Positions 50,101 to 57,244 of a stretch of DNA of 64,000 nt are shown in pieces; the stretch's first letter is position 1, and every line of letters starts with the position of its first letter. The notes beneath the pieces were generated by a model, which did not search any database, was not told the DNA's origin, and saw nothing but the letters and a program-made list of their open reading frames with translations. A program made the position numbers and the translations under genes. The stretch is from Chondrosia reniformis (lineage: Eukaryota > Porifera > Demospongiae > Chondrillida > Chondrillidae), in NCBI GenBank assembly GCA_947172415.1, contig OX359195.1, positions 3,033,501 to 3,097,500 on the forward strand, given 5' to 3'.

Positions 50101-51508
50101 AAAAGCTTATTCGCTGCCATATTAAATCGTCTACTTTTTAACCCATCTCTGTAAAATGAAGATTAGATCGCAAAATCTGTTCTCGTCAATGAGTTAGCAC
50201 CTTGTGCTTGACAAATTCCGATCGAATCTACCGGCACTATTAGGTCTACGTATTTTTCTATCGAGAATCATGTTTACCAGTACTTATTTTTTAGTACTGG
50301 TAGTTTTAAACTACCTTAGTGTAGCAAATAGGGTAGCTAGGATAATACCTTAGAAAGTACCCTTACGAATATGAAGATAATTTCCATGCATACTGTATGT
50401 GAAAATAACAATTCACCAAAATAAATTCCCTGCCAATATTTTCAGCTATACAGTAGGCTATTTTATATCTGCCATTTTGAAAGATTTTCTTATGCCAGTC
50501 TGGTCTAAAATGGATTTCTTCGTCTCTTCAGGTAGATAACTAAGTCTCATTGTATATGCCATTTGTCAAGTATATCTAGGAGTCTTTGGAGGGCTTCCTG
50601 CTTACTCCTAATTTCCTTAGTTCAAGAACTAAGAGGTAAACTGTAATCCTCCGGTTAATAATGAGCAGTAGGTTTACATTATGACTGATTGTAAGGAGAT
50701 ACCTCAGGTAGGTAGGGTCACTATTATTTTTAGGGATTGGGCAGATTACTGCTTTACTCCACTCTGATGGTATTTTACCAGGGTCAAGGCATTTTGTAAA
50801 AAATTGCCAGGAAATATTTCTTAGTTTCTGGATTTTTAAAGCAGTGATTGTTATGCCATCTAGACCAGGCAACTTATCCTCCGTGATCATGTTGGTGGCT
50901 CTCTCTAGTTACTCTAGTGTGATTGGTGTACTCAATTTTTCAATGGGTAGGGTAAAGGTGTTTCAGTATGGCAGTTAAATATTATTAGTCAAGTTAGTAT
51001 GTTTATCTAAATCATTAGGTTAACTATAAATTCTTTTAAAGTAATTAATCCACTCCTGACTTGTTTAGAAAATTACCATTGTTAAGTCTGATTTCGTTGG
51101 AATTTCTTTTTTCTTTGCTCTATCTGAAGCTATAGATATTATTATATATACATCCTCGTGGATAGTATGTATTTAGGCTTTGAGGTATGTATGTAGGTTT
51201 ATTTTCCTTGATATTGCTCATTTTAAATATATGTGTATAAGTTGGTGCATATAAACAAATAGGTGCATGTTGACCTAAGCTTATAACTCTATTTATCTTT
51301 TGAAAATATATATCTTATAACTATTTCTATATATATGTAGTTACCAGCTGGTCCTTTTGGACATGGAATGAGAACTGTTGGACCAATCCTGCCAAGGCAA
51401 GGTGTTTTGTCTTTTGGAGAACCCACAGGCATGTATGGGATACCACCAACAGTTAACTCAGTTTTCCAAAGTAAAGGGCCCACTGATTTAGATTGGGATG
51501 ACTTGTAA
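17124..51508 (+). CDS. HELZ-like: HELZ/HELZ2-type SF1 RNA helicase with CCCH zinc fingers (30 exons)
   Basis: Exons: 17124-17223, 17472-17991, 18282-18524, 18877-19141, 25690-25803, 25885-26064, 28534-28738, 29088-29350, 29688-29896, 30318-30437, 31466-31610, 31818-31904, 33220-33388, 34281-34365, 34863-35013, 35973-36053, 43043-43192, 44234-44416, 44653-44766, 44839-44964, 45044-45234, 45472-45505, 45569-45606, 45936-46036, 46103-46199, 46306-46367, 46424-46468, 46667-46839, 46915-47055, 51341-51508. They sum to 4,560 bases, all phases agreeing. CCCH fingers (C-x8-C-x5-C-x3-H) lie at about residues 77-96, 128-147 and 251-270; a C2H2-like finger at about 183-203. Helicase motifs: GPFGCGKT (824-831), TQSNAAADLY, DEAAQ (948-952), GDKMQ (975-979), ENHRSH, VQGLEYRALILTT and NTAITRAR (1173-1180). 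The HELZ-family mark RMHNLLFLEEYQERKDMSRYD is in exon 9 (only its core cited). A low-complexity tail ends DLDWDDL. Such proteins unwind RNA and act in mRNA control or antiviral response. The exon 26 acceptor is the least certain join. Confidence 0.92.
18780..18856. repeat. TATA/TATG microsatellite
   Basis: Imperfect run of TATATA, CATATA and TATG units in HELZ intron 3, directly upstream of exon 4. Confidence 0.7.
19215..19345 (-). repeat. Degenerate hammerhead-like repeat
   Basis: On the minus strand GCTGATGAAGACCTCAGGGT is followed by CAATAC where GAAAC is expected, then a tail (TTGCTAAAGCTCAATAA) like the arm of the palindrome at 31008-31180. It is the same family with a decayed core. Confidence 0.45.
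19687..19708. repeat. Poly-C run
   Basis: A run of about 15-16 C bases within HELZ intron 4; the length in the assembly may be unreliable. Confidence 0.7.
19750..20945. other. Unassigned part of HELZ intron 4
   Basis: Short frames on both strands (for example 20634-20825 minus, Cys-rich near its end) show no domain I recognise. Possibly the remains of an older element flanking the hAT at 20948. Confidence 0.35.
20948..23682 (-). mobile_element. hAT transposon relic, ZNF862-like transposase
   Basis: Terminal inverted repeats pair CAATGCAGAGGCAAATATTAC (starting 20948, cited part) with the complement of TGTTTGCCTCTGCAATG (ending 23682). The minus-strand transposase starts at ATG 23591 (MADRKRPSGRPNYSS). 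A zinc-finger-like block follows (WCSVCREYER, DHSTSEQHKAAM), then KFDLCYLMAKEGIALEMF, SFLMDGSTDAG, VLIGGGTDGANVNIG, CFAHRLELACK, and a hAT dimerisation tail LAFSLPFSNGRVE..FSSLK near 21470-21530. This matches the family from which vertebrate ZNF862 and C17orf113 derive. A few stops and frame changes break it; the longest intact pieces are 232 and 182 codons. No 8-bp target duplication was confirmed. Confidence 0.8.
23890..24860 (-). mobile_element. Penelope-like element relic, reverse-transcriptase part
   Basis: A broken minus-strand retroelement piece. Recognisable parts, in coding order, are an N-terminal block with ILPADKG-type sequence (here IAPADKGNATVVLDL), the reverse-transcriptase core with GSPVSVTAANLVMEDVE and FWKRYADDT, and a thumb-like region with HTDCHLDFFSHHP. 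These are typical of Penelope-like elements. It is not whole: the GIY-YIG part is absent here, though a separate GIY-YIG relic lies at 36390-36830. It appears moderately old. Confidence 0.75.
24895..25345. repeat. Inverted-repeat-rich intronic sequence
   Basis: GTATAACTAAAATAAGAG (24974-24991) pairs with CTCTTATTATAGTTATAC (25001-25018), forming a hairpin. It is followed by TTGCTCCAGCAACGGAGT, a relative of the 133-bp unit at 336-735 in inverted orientation. Probably a non-autonomous element; boundaries are unclear. Confidence 0.45.
26138..28476 (-). mobile_element. Tigger/Jerky-type DNA transposon relic with nested retroelement
   Basis: Ends resemble Tigger terminal repeats: CAGTGTAACCTC at 26138 and GAGGTTTCACTG ending 28476, both next to TA. 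On the minus strand from 28084 a DDE_1-type (Jerky/pogo-like) transposase start reads MTMSLLRYFAKAK, then PPKKRGRPLALGESLD, GRHVALTRGWA and MGYVKRKAST. The homology then switches near 27440 to the retroelement relic. The middle and end of the transposase are missing. It lies in HELZ intron 6. Confidence 0.6.
26650..27450 (-). mobile_element. Retroelement relic, C-terminal coding region
   Basis: A broken 3' part of a reverse-transcriptase-type retroelement coding region, of a kind I recall as common in sponges and cnidarians. It shows GASSWLSVLP, FHDVLCLRYGW, a Cys-His knuckle (CICG..HALICHKG), PQPLSGE, ARVNIHAQGFW and FTPLVFSTSEGM. No reverse-transcriptase core or terminal repeats are present here. 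It lies inside the Tigger-type element. Family within retroelements is unresolved. Confidence 0.55.
28955..29012. repeat. Tigger-like terminal repeat (solo end)
   Basis: TACAGTGGGCCCTGGTTTAA followed by CCGACA resembles a pogo/Tigger end; the partner end was not found nearby. It is just upstream of HELZ exon 8. Confidence 0.3.
31008..31180. repeat. 173-bp palindrome carrying hammerhead-like cores in both arms
   Basis: The arms (31008-31084 and 31094-31180) are near-perfect inverted repeats around a short loop. The right arm has CTGATGA (31100-31106), ACC..GGT stem II and GAAAC (31120-31124). The left arm, read on the minus strand, has the same core but AAAAC in place of GAAAC. Outer arms contain TTGAGCTACA and GATTATTGAG-type sequence. 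It resembles an inverted dimer of a small ribozyme-bearing element, in HELZ intron 10. Confidence 0.75.
33925..34095. repeat. Foldback with degenerate hammerhead-like motif
   Basis: Outer inverted repeats TTTTGGGTGGTTCATCTTT and AAAGATGAACCACCAAAAG enclose CTGAAGATGACCGTCAAGGT followed by GAAA. The core deviates from CTGATGA, so it is a weak member of the set. Intron 13 of the HELZ gene. Confidence 0.45.
35186..35454. mobile_element. Tc1/mariner-type MITE with 28-bp TIRs
   Basis: Terminal inverted repeats: TACGGTAGGGGTCAAAAAAG with TATCCGTTC following, against the complement at 35427-35454, with a one-base indel in the A run. TA flanks each side. Inside, near 35350-35395, a remnant LEALWDKLKTKMK matches the third catalytic Glu region of Tc1/mariner transposases. 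It is a 269-bp internal deletion product in HELZ intron 15. Confidence 0.85.
36310..36380 (-). ncRNA. Hammerhead-like core beside a GIY-YIG relic
   Basis: On the minus strand CTGATGA (36366-36360), stem II AGATC/GATT with loop TAAC, and GAAA (36346-36343). Flanking inverted blocks are weak (CAACAGTAGTTCTTGAAAT against ATTTCAAGAACTACTGTTG overlap the same strand region). Its position just 3' of the GIY-YIG fragment suits the ribozymes known from Penelope-like element termini. Confidence 0.45.
36390..36830 (-). mobile_element. Penelope-like element relic, GIY-YIG endonuclease part
   Basis: A broken minus-strand fragment with HCECGETYMGETSR, the typical Cys-containing GIY-YIG start of Penelope-type endonucleases, preceded by a KSPIGPQSILTKRLRHQF-like linker. 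Only this part of the element is present. It lies in the 7-kb HELZ intron 16. Confidence 0.65.
37720..38520 (+). mobile_element. P-element-like transposase relic, C-terminal part
   Basis: About 38290-38510 reads ADAENVIRYVAGYIPFKLLK, DEAYAYVECLQDLAV and EVDRGGL, a block I recall from THAP9/P-element-type proteins of invertebrates. A possible start MENDAAAFLVKGFLLSLL lies at 37710-37765. Upstream of 38290 the frame is degraded. Confidence 0.45.
38100..38335. repeat. Tandem duplication, about 121-bp period
   Basis: GATAAAGTGTTGGCT starts at 38100 and again at 38221, and both copies run through GGTCAAAGTAGC-like sequence, TTTCTGCAGATGCTGAAAAT and CAGATA with a few differences. The duplication lies within the P-element-like relic. 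Confidence 0.85.
38625..38816 (-). pseudogene. THAP9/P-element C-terminal motif, inverted
   Basis: The minus-strand frame contains SARFNQDNLENYFGKIRMAG, matching the RFNQDPLENYFG motif near the end of P-element/THAP9-type transposases. It is in opposite orientation to the VAGY-type block at 38290-38510, so the region was rearranged or holds two copies. Confidence 0.5.
38813..40375 (-). mobile_element. ZMYM/TTF-finger hAT transposase relic
   Basis: From 40375 leftwards: FVDLPESPNHPPSTFIF, then a TTF-type zinc-finger block (YSCQASWFKTWKWLHYNEQK, VFCHVCV), KHKDSTSHKEAVE, a DUF4371-like region (GRQGIALRGDG, FVQLLKLCG), IMADECTDSSNKEQLVICIR (catalytic Asp region), then TVRADSLKSVVDNY, ARIIGVEAQFKTFKYLFGV, GELLLWHTDNL and DRFEQPGYLAYKNLE. 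This is a ZMYM1-like hAT transposase. A segment between 39570 and 39500 is missing, and at least three frame breaks occur. No TIRs recognised. Confidence 0.8.
40451..40625. repeat. Foldback element with about 80-bp arms
   Basis: GTATGGCAAGCCATCAGTAA and following bases pair with TTACTGATGGCTTGCCCATAC at the right end. Internal blocks TTTGGCAGCGATTAT and GACAGCCAAAACGTTTT have matching complements. The loop is short. Likely a MITE or foldback at the 5' end of the ZMYM-like relic. Confidence 0.85.
40684..41524 (-). mobile_element. Crypton-type tyrosine-recombinase fragment (DUF3504-like)
   Basis: The minus-strand frame 40684-41115 reads like the N-terminal core-binding part of Crypton-derived recombinases (the KIAA1958/ZMYM/QRICH1 group): NPEDLVRWLSLFGAEAR, TISSLLSGLLRTMRSG, FKLLHNSLDNLYHKLR, then EESKLWETGIRGVHSP. 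The catalytic Arg-His-Arg-Tyr part is missing; the frame is cut just where it should begin. The upstream frame 41105-41524 (Lys/Arg-rich) may be its N-terminal region. Confidence 0.6.
41985..42423 (-). mobile_element. Short Tigger-type element with CENP-B helix-turn-helix
   Basis: Ends CACTCAAACC (41985) and ATTTGAGTG (ending 42423) are inverted and flanked by TA. The minus strand encodes a CENP-B-type DNA-binding start: LDTKLKIIGKVKEGSSQKF, VADKHGVAKLTIKDIWKD, then REKI. The DDE catalytic domain is missing, so this is an internal deletion product of 439 bp in HELZ intron 16. Confidence 0.75.
43790..43925. repeat. Dispersed repeat, copy 1 (partner at 48095)
   Basis: Shares AGTTWWARCCCA..GGCRAGGACTAT, ATACGAGG, GGCCAAG and GATGGGCTRTAACTGAT-type blocks, in the same order, with 48095-48215. 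A diverged non-coding element. Confidence 0.55.
47344..47546. mobile_element. Tigger-like MITE
   Basis: TACAGTGGAGTCTGGATAAG at the left and the complement GTGCTCCACTGTA at the right form short TIRs about 200 bp apart. Lies in the last HELZ intron. Confidence 0.5.
47958..48053 (+). ncRNA. Hammerhead-like motif within 13-bp inverted repeats
   Basis: CTGATGA (47990-47996), stem II GACC/GGTC with loop TTCGT, then GAAA (48011-48014) and CGTTC. The unit is bounded by perfect inverted repeats GAGCATCAGCAAC (47958-47970) and GTTGCTGATGCTC (48041-48053). Stem II is perfect, but an extra A separates it from CTGATGA, and no short stem III with a clear cleavage triplet is seen. Same family as 31008-31180. 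Confidence 0.5.
48095..48240. repeat. Dispersed repeat, copy 2 (partner at 43790)
   Basis: See the partner copy for shared blocks. It continues into CCCCGTTGCCACAGCCTGC, with a GCAGCCTG inverted block. Confidence 0.5.
48660..51110 (-). mobile_element. LINE fragments in the last HELZ intron
   Basis: Near 50560-50960 the minus strand encodes the start of a non-LTR reverse transcriptase: PITLE, ERATNMITEDKLPGLDGITI, CLDPGKIPSEWSKAVICPIP. Farther 3' (49230-49480) is a degraded LFGSLIISTIEYRCHV..LEQVQNNLMK block, like the region after a LINE reverse transcriptase, and near 48740-48870 a Cys/His stretch (TTCPVFHPCRCKLC). The catalytic YxDD region is missing. Between them, 49530-50120 holds an unrecognised Lys-rich frame (see separate entry). 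Confidence 0.6.
49530..50120 (-). pseudogene. Unrecognised Lys-rich frame with three GTPRPPSA-type repeats
   Basis: An 85-codon frame starts at 50120 (MAANKLLIYWDKEGLTSIV) and is Lys/Arg-rich in its second half. After a stop, the same strand encodes three GTPRPPxA repeats (DNA period about 33-36 bp, 49695-49800). It may be a LINE ORF1 or an unrelated relic; I cannot assign it. Confidence 0.3.
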
Positions 51509-51821
51509 TCTACTGCTCTTTAGGTATTAGACTTTCCACATACGTCCATATATTTCTATTTGAAGTAATTTTTTGTACCACAAGATGTACAAAACTAACA
51601 GTAATATTCAGTTTATAGGTACAAGACAGTAAAAGTTTTTACCTAGCTACACTTCTAAATATACGTAATAGTTCACAGATATTATGTCTTTGCATGTTTA
51701 CCAAGATTTACTTACTTATCAATTGAGATTTTATCCTAGTCTCAGTGACTGTATTTCTGCAATGGAACAACCAAACTATATACAGGAGTTTTAATATTTC
51801 ATCTTGTATATACTACAAGTA

Positions 51822-51827
51822 AATAAA
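51822..51827 (+). terminator. Candidate poly(A) signal of the HELZ gene
   Basis: AATAAA lies about 315 bp after the HELZ stop codon in an AT-rich 3' region. No competing canonical signal was seen closer to the stop. Confidence 0.4.
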
Positions 51828-51989
51828 AAACATTTACCAAACTGATGTTAGAAGTAGGAATGGCAGTGTTCACTAATACATCTGCAAAAAGAATCGAAAC
51901 AAGACAGTGATTATATGATAAGGCTAATCATACAGAAGTTGCATATATACTGAAATTTAATTAACTTAACCATACACTTCTGTGTTTGG

Positions 51990-52262
51990 GCGCACCAAGC
52001 TGAAATTGGAATGGTGCGAAGAAGAAAAGATGAATTTTGGAAATGGGCCTATTCCTAGTTAGCCACTTTTTGAACGTTATAGACCGTGTAAAGCATCTAA
52101 ACATGTTTTGGTATTTAGGAAAGCATGCATTAATGGCTGCAAATAACCGAATAAAACTGAAAATCACTTCAATTGTGATTTATGAGGTGTTGCTTGCTAA
52201 TACATTGGATAGGGTGGCCATTTTTTGGCCATTCCTGCGTAGAGAGTACAGTATGGTATATG
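51990..52262. repeat. Dispersed repeat, copy B
   Basis: Partner of 1-250, same orientation, roughly 80 percent alike by eye. A short direct motif (GGTGCGAAGAAGAAAAGATGA, first 20 bases) marks its left part and GAGAGTAC its right end. No coding potential. Confidence 0.75.
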
Positions 52263-52269
52263 CATGTGT

Positions 52270-53024
52270 GTGACCTTACAAAATATATATATTACATAAT
52301 TTACCAAATACATATTTCTTTGCATAATATATTACACTAGGTACATTATAAATGTAACCTAATGTTACTGCGCTCCTCAGGAGACATTAGTGGATGGGGT
52401 AAAATCTACAGTCAAATGATGAAACATCATAGCTTTTAGATCTTGAAGTCCCCTACTCTTTCAGATAAAAAATATCAAATATTGTAACAACACTATAATG
52501 ATCAGATTTGATGTGAAGGCTGATTTAGCCTAACCCATGGCCATAGTTTAGGAATAGAACCAGGGCTTGATAATAAGTTGTACTTCAATATGTATCATAT
52601 ATAACATCCATACAATAGTATCATGTTTATTGAATACATACACTAATGGGTTACTATTTCAAGTGTCTTGTTTTTTACTGTCAGCTTCACTGAAGTATAG
52701 GTGACTTCTCTTTATATAATCTACCATGGAGGGCCATACCCCTAAGATAAGTACATACTATTCATGGAAGTAATCCATGGAATTTGACTAAAGCAAAGGT
52801 CATGAAGCATGATGAGGACTTTTCTTTAAAAGAGTGAGACCACAACCAAACTTCATAGCAATGAATATGATTTAAGCACGTGATCACAAACTGCTATCAA
52901 TTAAATTTCAACGCTCCTCAGGTCGTGAGCATTGTCAAGGTAACTGCCCTTTCACAGACACGCCCAACTTTAGTACAAGGAGGGCGTCTATAGCTACACA
53001 TCAACCGTCAACAGTGACTCTGAA
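52270..53024. other. Intergenic region upstream of the kelch pseudokinase gene
   Basis: AT-rich, no recognised element. A CACGTGATCAC motif (52878-52888) is an E-box candidate about 140 bp before the start codon. No TATA box is obvious. Confidence 0.4.
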
Positions 53025-55769
53025 ATGGGCAAGATTTTCTCGAAAGGACTAGCACCCCGACCAGTCTCCCTTAAGGTCGAAAAACAGATCGGACAAGGAG
53101 CTGATGGAAGTGTTCACAAAGGTCGTCTTGGAACACATCCAGTAGCCGTGAAAAAGGTTGGTCAGCTCCTAATTGATCATTCAAAACAAGCAAAGGAGAA
53201 TCTAGAGACTGTAGTTGAGGATTTCAGAATCGAGTATGAGCAGCTAAGTAAAATCGAACATCCTAACTTGGTGAAGCTCTATGGCATTTATGAAGAAGGT
53301 CGTAATGATCAGGATAGTGGAGCTTTAATCGTGATGGATCTTATGGAGACGAATCTGGAGACTTTCTTAAAGAAAAATGCTGGAGCAATCACTTTTGACA
53401 AACAAGTCGACATCTGCCAACAAATTGCAACGGCTCTGCTCTTTCTTCACAGCTTGAAACCTGATAAAGTTCATGGAAATCTAACCGTCCGAAATGTCTT
53501 CGTTAACTTGGACGCAACCGATGTGAAATTGAGTGATATAGGAGGAATGAAATTCAGACCAAGCGATATCCAGCTTCTTGGAGCGAAATACCCTAGCTTA
53601 ATGCCATACTTACCTCCTGAACTGCCCAAAGGAAACAAATGGACTAGAAAGAGCGATATCTTTAGCTTTGGTGTACTGATGTTGCAAATAGCTACCCAAA
53701 AATCTCCCATACCGGGTGTTGTGGTAATGATCGGTCAGCCAGAGGTGGAGAGGCGTAAAAGTGATTTGAATGAGTTAAGCAATGATCATCTGCTAAAGCC
53801 AGTCATTCTTCAGTGCTTAAAGGATGACCCAAGTGAGAGGCCAAGTATTCGCGAATTGTACGATTTCCTGAATAACTTGAGAGTAAGTTTAATTTACCTA
53901 GGTATAAAAGTTACTTATTATTGCAGAAAGGAAACACGTTTACATTACCTGTAGACAATCATAACAAGTATTTCGAGTTGTGGGGCCACACTCCAACTAC
54001 TTGACGGCATCGTTGGGCTTTAATATATGTGTTATTAATCTTAACGATTGAGGAAGTGTCCTGAACATGATTTATAACGATAGAAAAGCTTCGTTAACTA
54101 AAAAACTTGCTGAACGCTGCCATTTGTAAAACGATGTATTGACCTATAAAATTAATTATGAACCCCAAAGGAATTATTATTCTTCTGTCTGAGGCTTTGC
54201 GTTTAAGCGGGGACCACTGTATATGCCTTTGTACTATAGTAAATGTATATTCAGGCATACAAATGTTCTGTTGGCCCAGCAACATTTAAAGTTATGTAGC
54301 AAGTGCAGAATGAACACATTGGTGGTAATTATTGACATTGATATTTTGTCATCTCTGCCCACATTTTACATATTCACATTGGCATATATAAGGTATACAT
54401 TTCATTTAAATGATTAGCAAGGATGGTCTGATGACTGGTTAGCTAATAGACAATGTCATACGTGGGTGAACAACCAGATCGGTTACATATAATGCTGTAA
54501 TTCGGGAAATAACTGCAATCGCATTTCTTGATTCACATAAACAAATGAACTAGTCGTGATTTGGGCCAACCATGAAATTATTTTGGCATTGAAAATTTCC
54601 CAAATTTCGGTACATAGTAAAATTTTAAAGCAATAACAGCTAAAGGAAAATTAAGGAATTTAGAATGAATAGACTTGACTTGACTACACTGAGACTAAGA
54701 ATGAACAAAAAGCCTGTAGGACGGTGTCTACTTGTATATACTCTGTAAATGTCTGTGATATAACTGCACCCTTTGAAAGTAGCATGTTTAATTTAATGTT
54801 TTTTTTTCTCTTTAGCTCCTTCAAACGGATCACCTGTTATCTGACGAGTTGATTCTTAACTCTAGTGAGGCCAAACCATCACCAGTGCCATTTGTTGGGG
54901 CTTCAGGAGTTCTACTTGGAAGTAACATTTATATTGGTGGAGGAGCTGGTCCAGATGTTGCATCTGAACAACTTGTTCAAGTTTATCATGTAGAAAGCAA
55001 TAACTGGACCATCCTTCCTCCTAGTCCACAGTACTGGTCTGAATTAGCATTACTAAATGGGCAGGTTACCCTGGTTGGTGGCTTTGATGCTAGCAGTGGA
55101 AAAGTAACTGACAGGCTCTCATCCTGGAATGGCCTCACATGGGAGGAAGTGTTTCCGCCTCTTCCAGTCAAACGCCTTAGACCAGGTGTAGTTGTCTACT
55201 CTAAGTACATGTTTGTGGTTGGTGGACTGGCTGAAGATTTGGAGACTCTTCTGGATAATATGGATATTCTCAATACTGATACAAAGGAATGGATTTCAAT
55301 TAATGAATATAAGCTACCCGTCCCATTGAGTTGGATAAAGCTTGCTGTTGCGGGCAATCACCTGGTCATCACCAGTCCTAGAAATGGTCTTGGTGCAGTT
55401 TCCAGCATTAATGAAGCCTGGTGTCTTACACTAAAAGGTCTCCTGAGGTCGTTAACAGGTGAAGGCAATGGCAACCCTGCTTCTTGGGAAACCATAGAAG
55501 ATACAACAATGTGGAGATGTGCCCTTCTAAATAATGCCAAGGTCCCCACTGTGGTTGGAGGACATGATAGCACTTTTGATGTTACTGCTGAGGTGCATGT
55601 CTACCAGGCTCAGAGTAACACCTGGGAACGTGTTGGAAGACTGCAAACTGCTCGAATTCAGGCATGTGTAGTACCAATCAGTGCAACCAAGTTTTTTGTT
55701 GTTGGTGGCTCTTCTGACCGAAGTAACAGCACTATATACCATACGGCAGAAATGGTAGAACTGATCTAA
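53025..55769 (+). CDS. Kelch-repeat pseudokinase with N-myristoylation signal (2 exons)
   Basis: Exon 1, 53025-53882; exon 2, 54816-55769; phase 0 join; 603 residues. The start MGKIFSK fits the N-myristoylation rule (Gly2, Ser6, Lys7), so the protein is probably membrane-attached. A kinase fold spans about residues 15-286: glycine loop IGQGADGSV, Lys43 in VAVKK, and DIG at 171-173 in place of DFG. The catalytic loop reads HGNLTVRN (150-157), so the catalytic Asp of HRD is Asn. A PPEL (APE-like) motif and SDIFSFGVLMLQ follow. It is closest in style to TK/TKL kinases. Exon 2 encodes kelch-type beta-propeller blades, with repeated VVGG/LVGG motifs followed by Trp about 20 residues later. Likely a signalling scaffold rather than an active kinase. 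Confidence 0.9.
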
Positions 55770-56514
55770 CTCTAACATACCAAGTTTTGTTATAGTTACA
55801 AACATGTCTTAGTTAACTCATGCATAGCCAATATACAGATTTTTGTAAGCCTATATGGCAGTTGTATTACTGATTAGTATAGCACTTATTAGTACGTCAG
55901 GGCCTAACATAGTAAAATATCATGTGGTTACTTTCACGCGAGGCCATGCAGTAATTGAAATGCCTATCATTGTTGGAAGACTCGCTGTTGGCCCTTTAGG
56001 CTGCACCATTTGACTCTCTTTAACATGAATCATTTTGTCAATTATTAGATAAGAAGTATAATTTAGAATGTCTTCAGGCTACTACTAAGACTGGAGATGC
56101 ACAATACAAGCTATATAGCATTCCCTAAATTTTAAGAATATATACATGGATCTCAAAGCCATTGTTGAAAGGAAAGACTAAACATCCTAAAATGATCGAA
56201 GACAAACTTCAAAGGACTTATTAATTGGTAAACACTACTCAAGATTATATATACTGTACAGGTCAAATATACTAAGTCCATATAATATTATACTATCAAA
56301 GTTCTCGAGCTTATCAATGGCAAATAACTGTTGAAATGAATTTCAGAACATTTCGGTCTCGTATACCTTTTTCAGCTGAATGGCTATAGGGGTTGCACAA
56401 TTATATATATACAAGTTGCTATTGATAAGCTAACTAACTTGGATACTACATACTATTCAAGGTTTTGAAGTAGTTAAGGCATGTATATATATAATTGTCA
56501 TATATGTATGGGTA
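55770..56514. other. 3' flank of the kelch pseudokinase gene
   Basis: AT-rich with no recognised gene or repeat; no clear AATAAA close to the stop. Confidence 0.4.
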
Positions 56515-56825
56515 ACATGTTCCTATATACATGCCTACTCTGTAAAAAGCCTATAGGGAAACCTGGAGAGAGTTTACAGGAGTCTTTTCTTTTCTTTTCG
56601 TCCTTCTTTTCTTTTATTTCTTCTTCTGCTCCACTGAGCCACACCCTTCCATCAGCAGTGTTACCAAAGTTTCTTGGATTTTGTCCTAAATTGTAAAGGT
56701 CCTCACAAGCAGAAAAGGCTTTAAACAAAAAGGCATGGATGAAGGTAGCTCAAGCTCAAGCAGTCACAGTGAAATTTTAAAAAGTTATAGTAACAAAGTA
56801 AATTGTAGTTATGTATATGCTTTTG
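56515..56825 (-). repeat. Hammerhead-type repeat, copy 2, distal half
   Basis: Minus strand: NTADGRVWLSGAEEEIKEKK and a Lys-rich run correspond to the 14743-14918 repeat, including CTATAGG..TTTTTACAGA. The other half lies at 59206-59420; the integrase-core transposon separates them. The hammerhead-like core is decayed here. Confidence 0.55.
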
Positions 56826-56875
56826 TATGGGGCGCCGTTTGTAGAAAAAAAGATCTAAAATGTGATATATGATAG

Positions 56876-57020
56876 ATCACGATCTATAATCATACATCAC
56901 GATCTATAACCATACATCACGATCTATAATCATACATCACGATCTATAACCATACATCACGATCTATAACCATACATCACGATCTATAATCATACATCAC
57001 GATCTATAACCATACATCAT
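56876..57020. repeat. Subterminal 20-bp repeat array, left
   Basis: About seven or eight copies of a 20-bp unit, alternating CATACATCACGATCTATAAT and the same with AC at the end. The right TIR has the inverted array (59040-59158). Such arrays usually bind the transposase. Confidence 0.9.
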
Positions 57021-57244
57021 GATATATGAATTGTACTTATAGATCAGGATCTATGGTTATATATCATGATATTTAGCATACATCCTGATCTATGATTTAA
57101 CTTCACCTTTGGAATTGCATGAGATCACTGAATGTCATAAGTCATAACAGTGATACTTGTGCCTAAATTTAGAGACTATATGTATATATAGATTTTGGTC
57201 ATAGGAGAAGTACAGCTATTTAACTAGCACATGTTTAGTGAATA

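Noticed and set aside
53471-53710. Minus-strand frame inside the pseudokinase exon
   Set aside because: Shadow of the clearly coding plus strand.
56876-57020. CRISPR-like array of 20-bp units
   Set aside because: Units are directly adjacent without spacers, lie in TIRs of a eukaryotic transposon and recur inverted at the other end.
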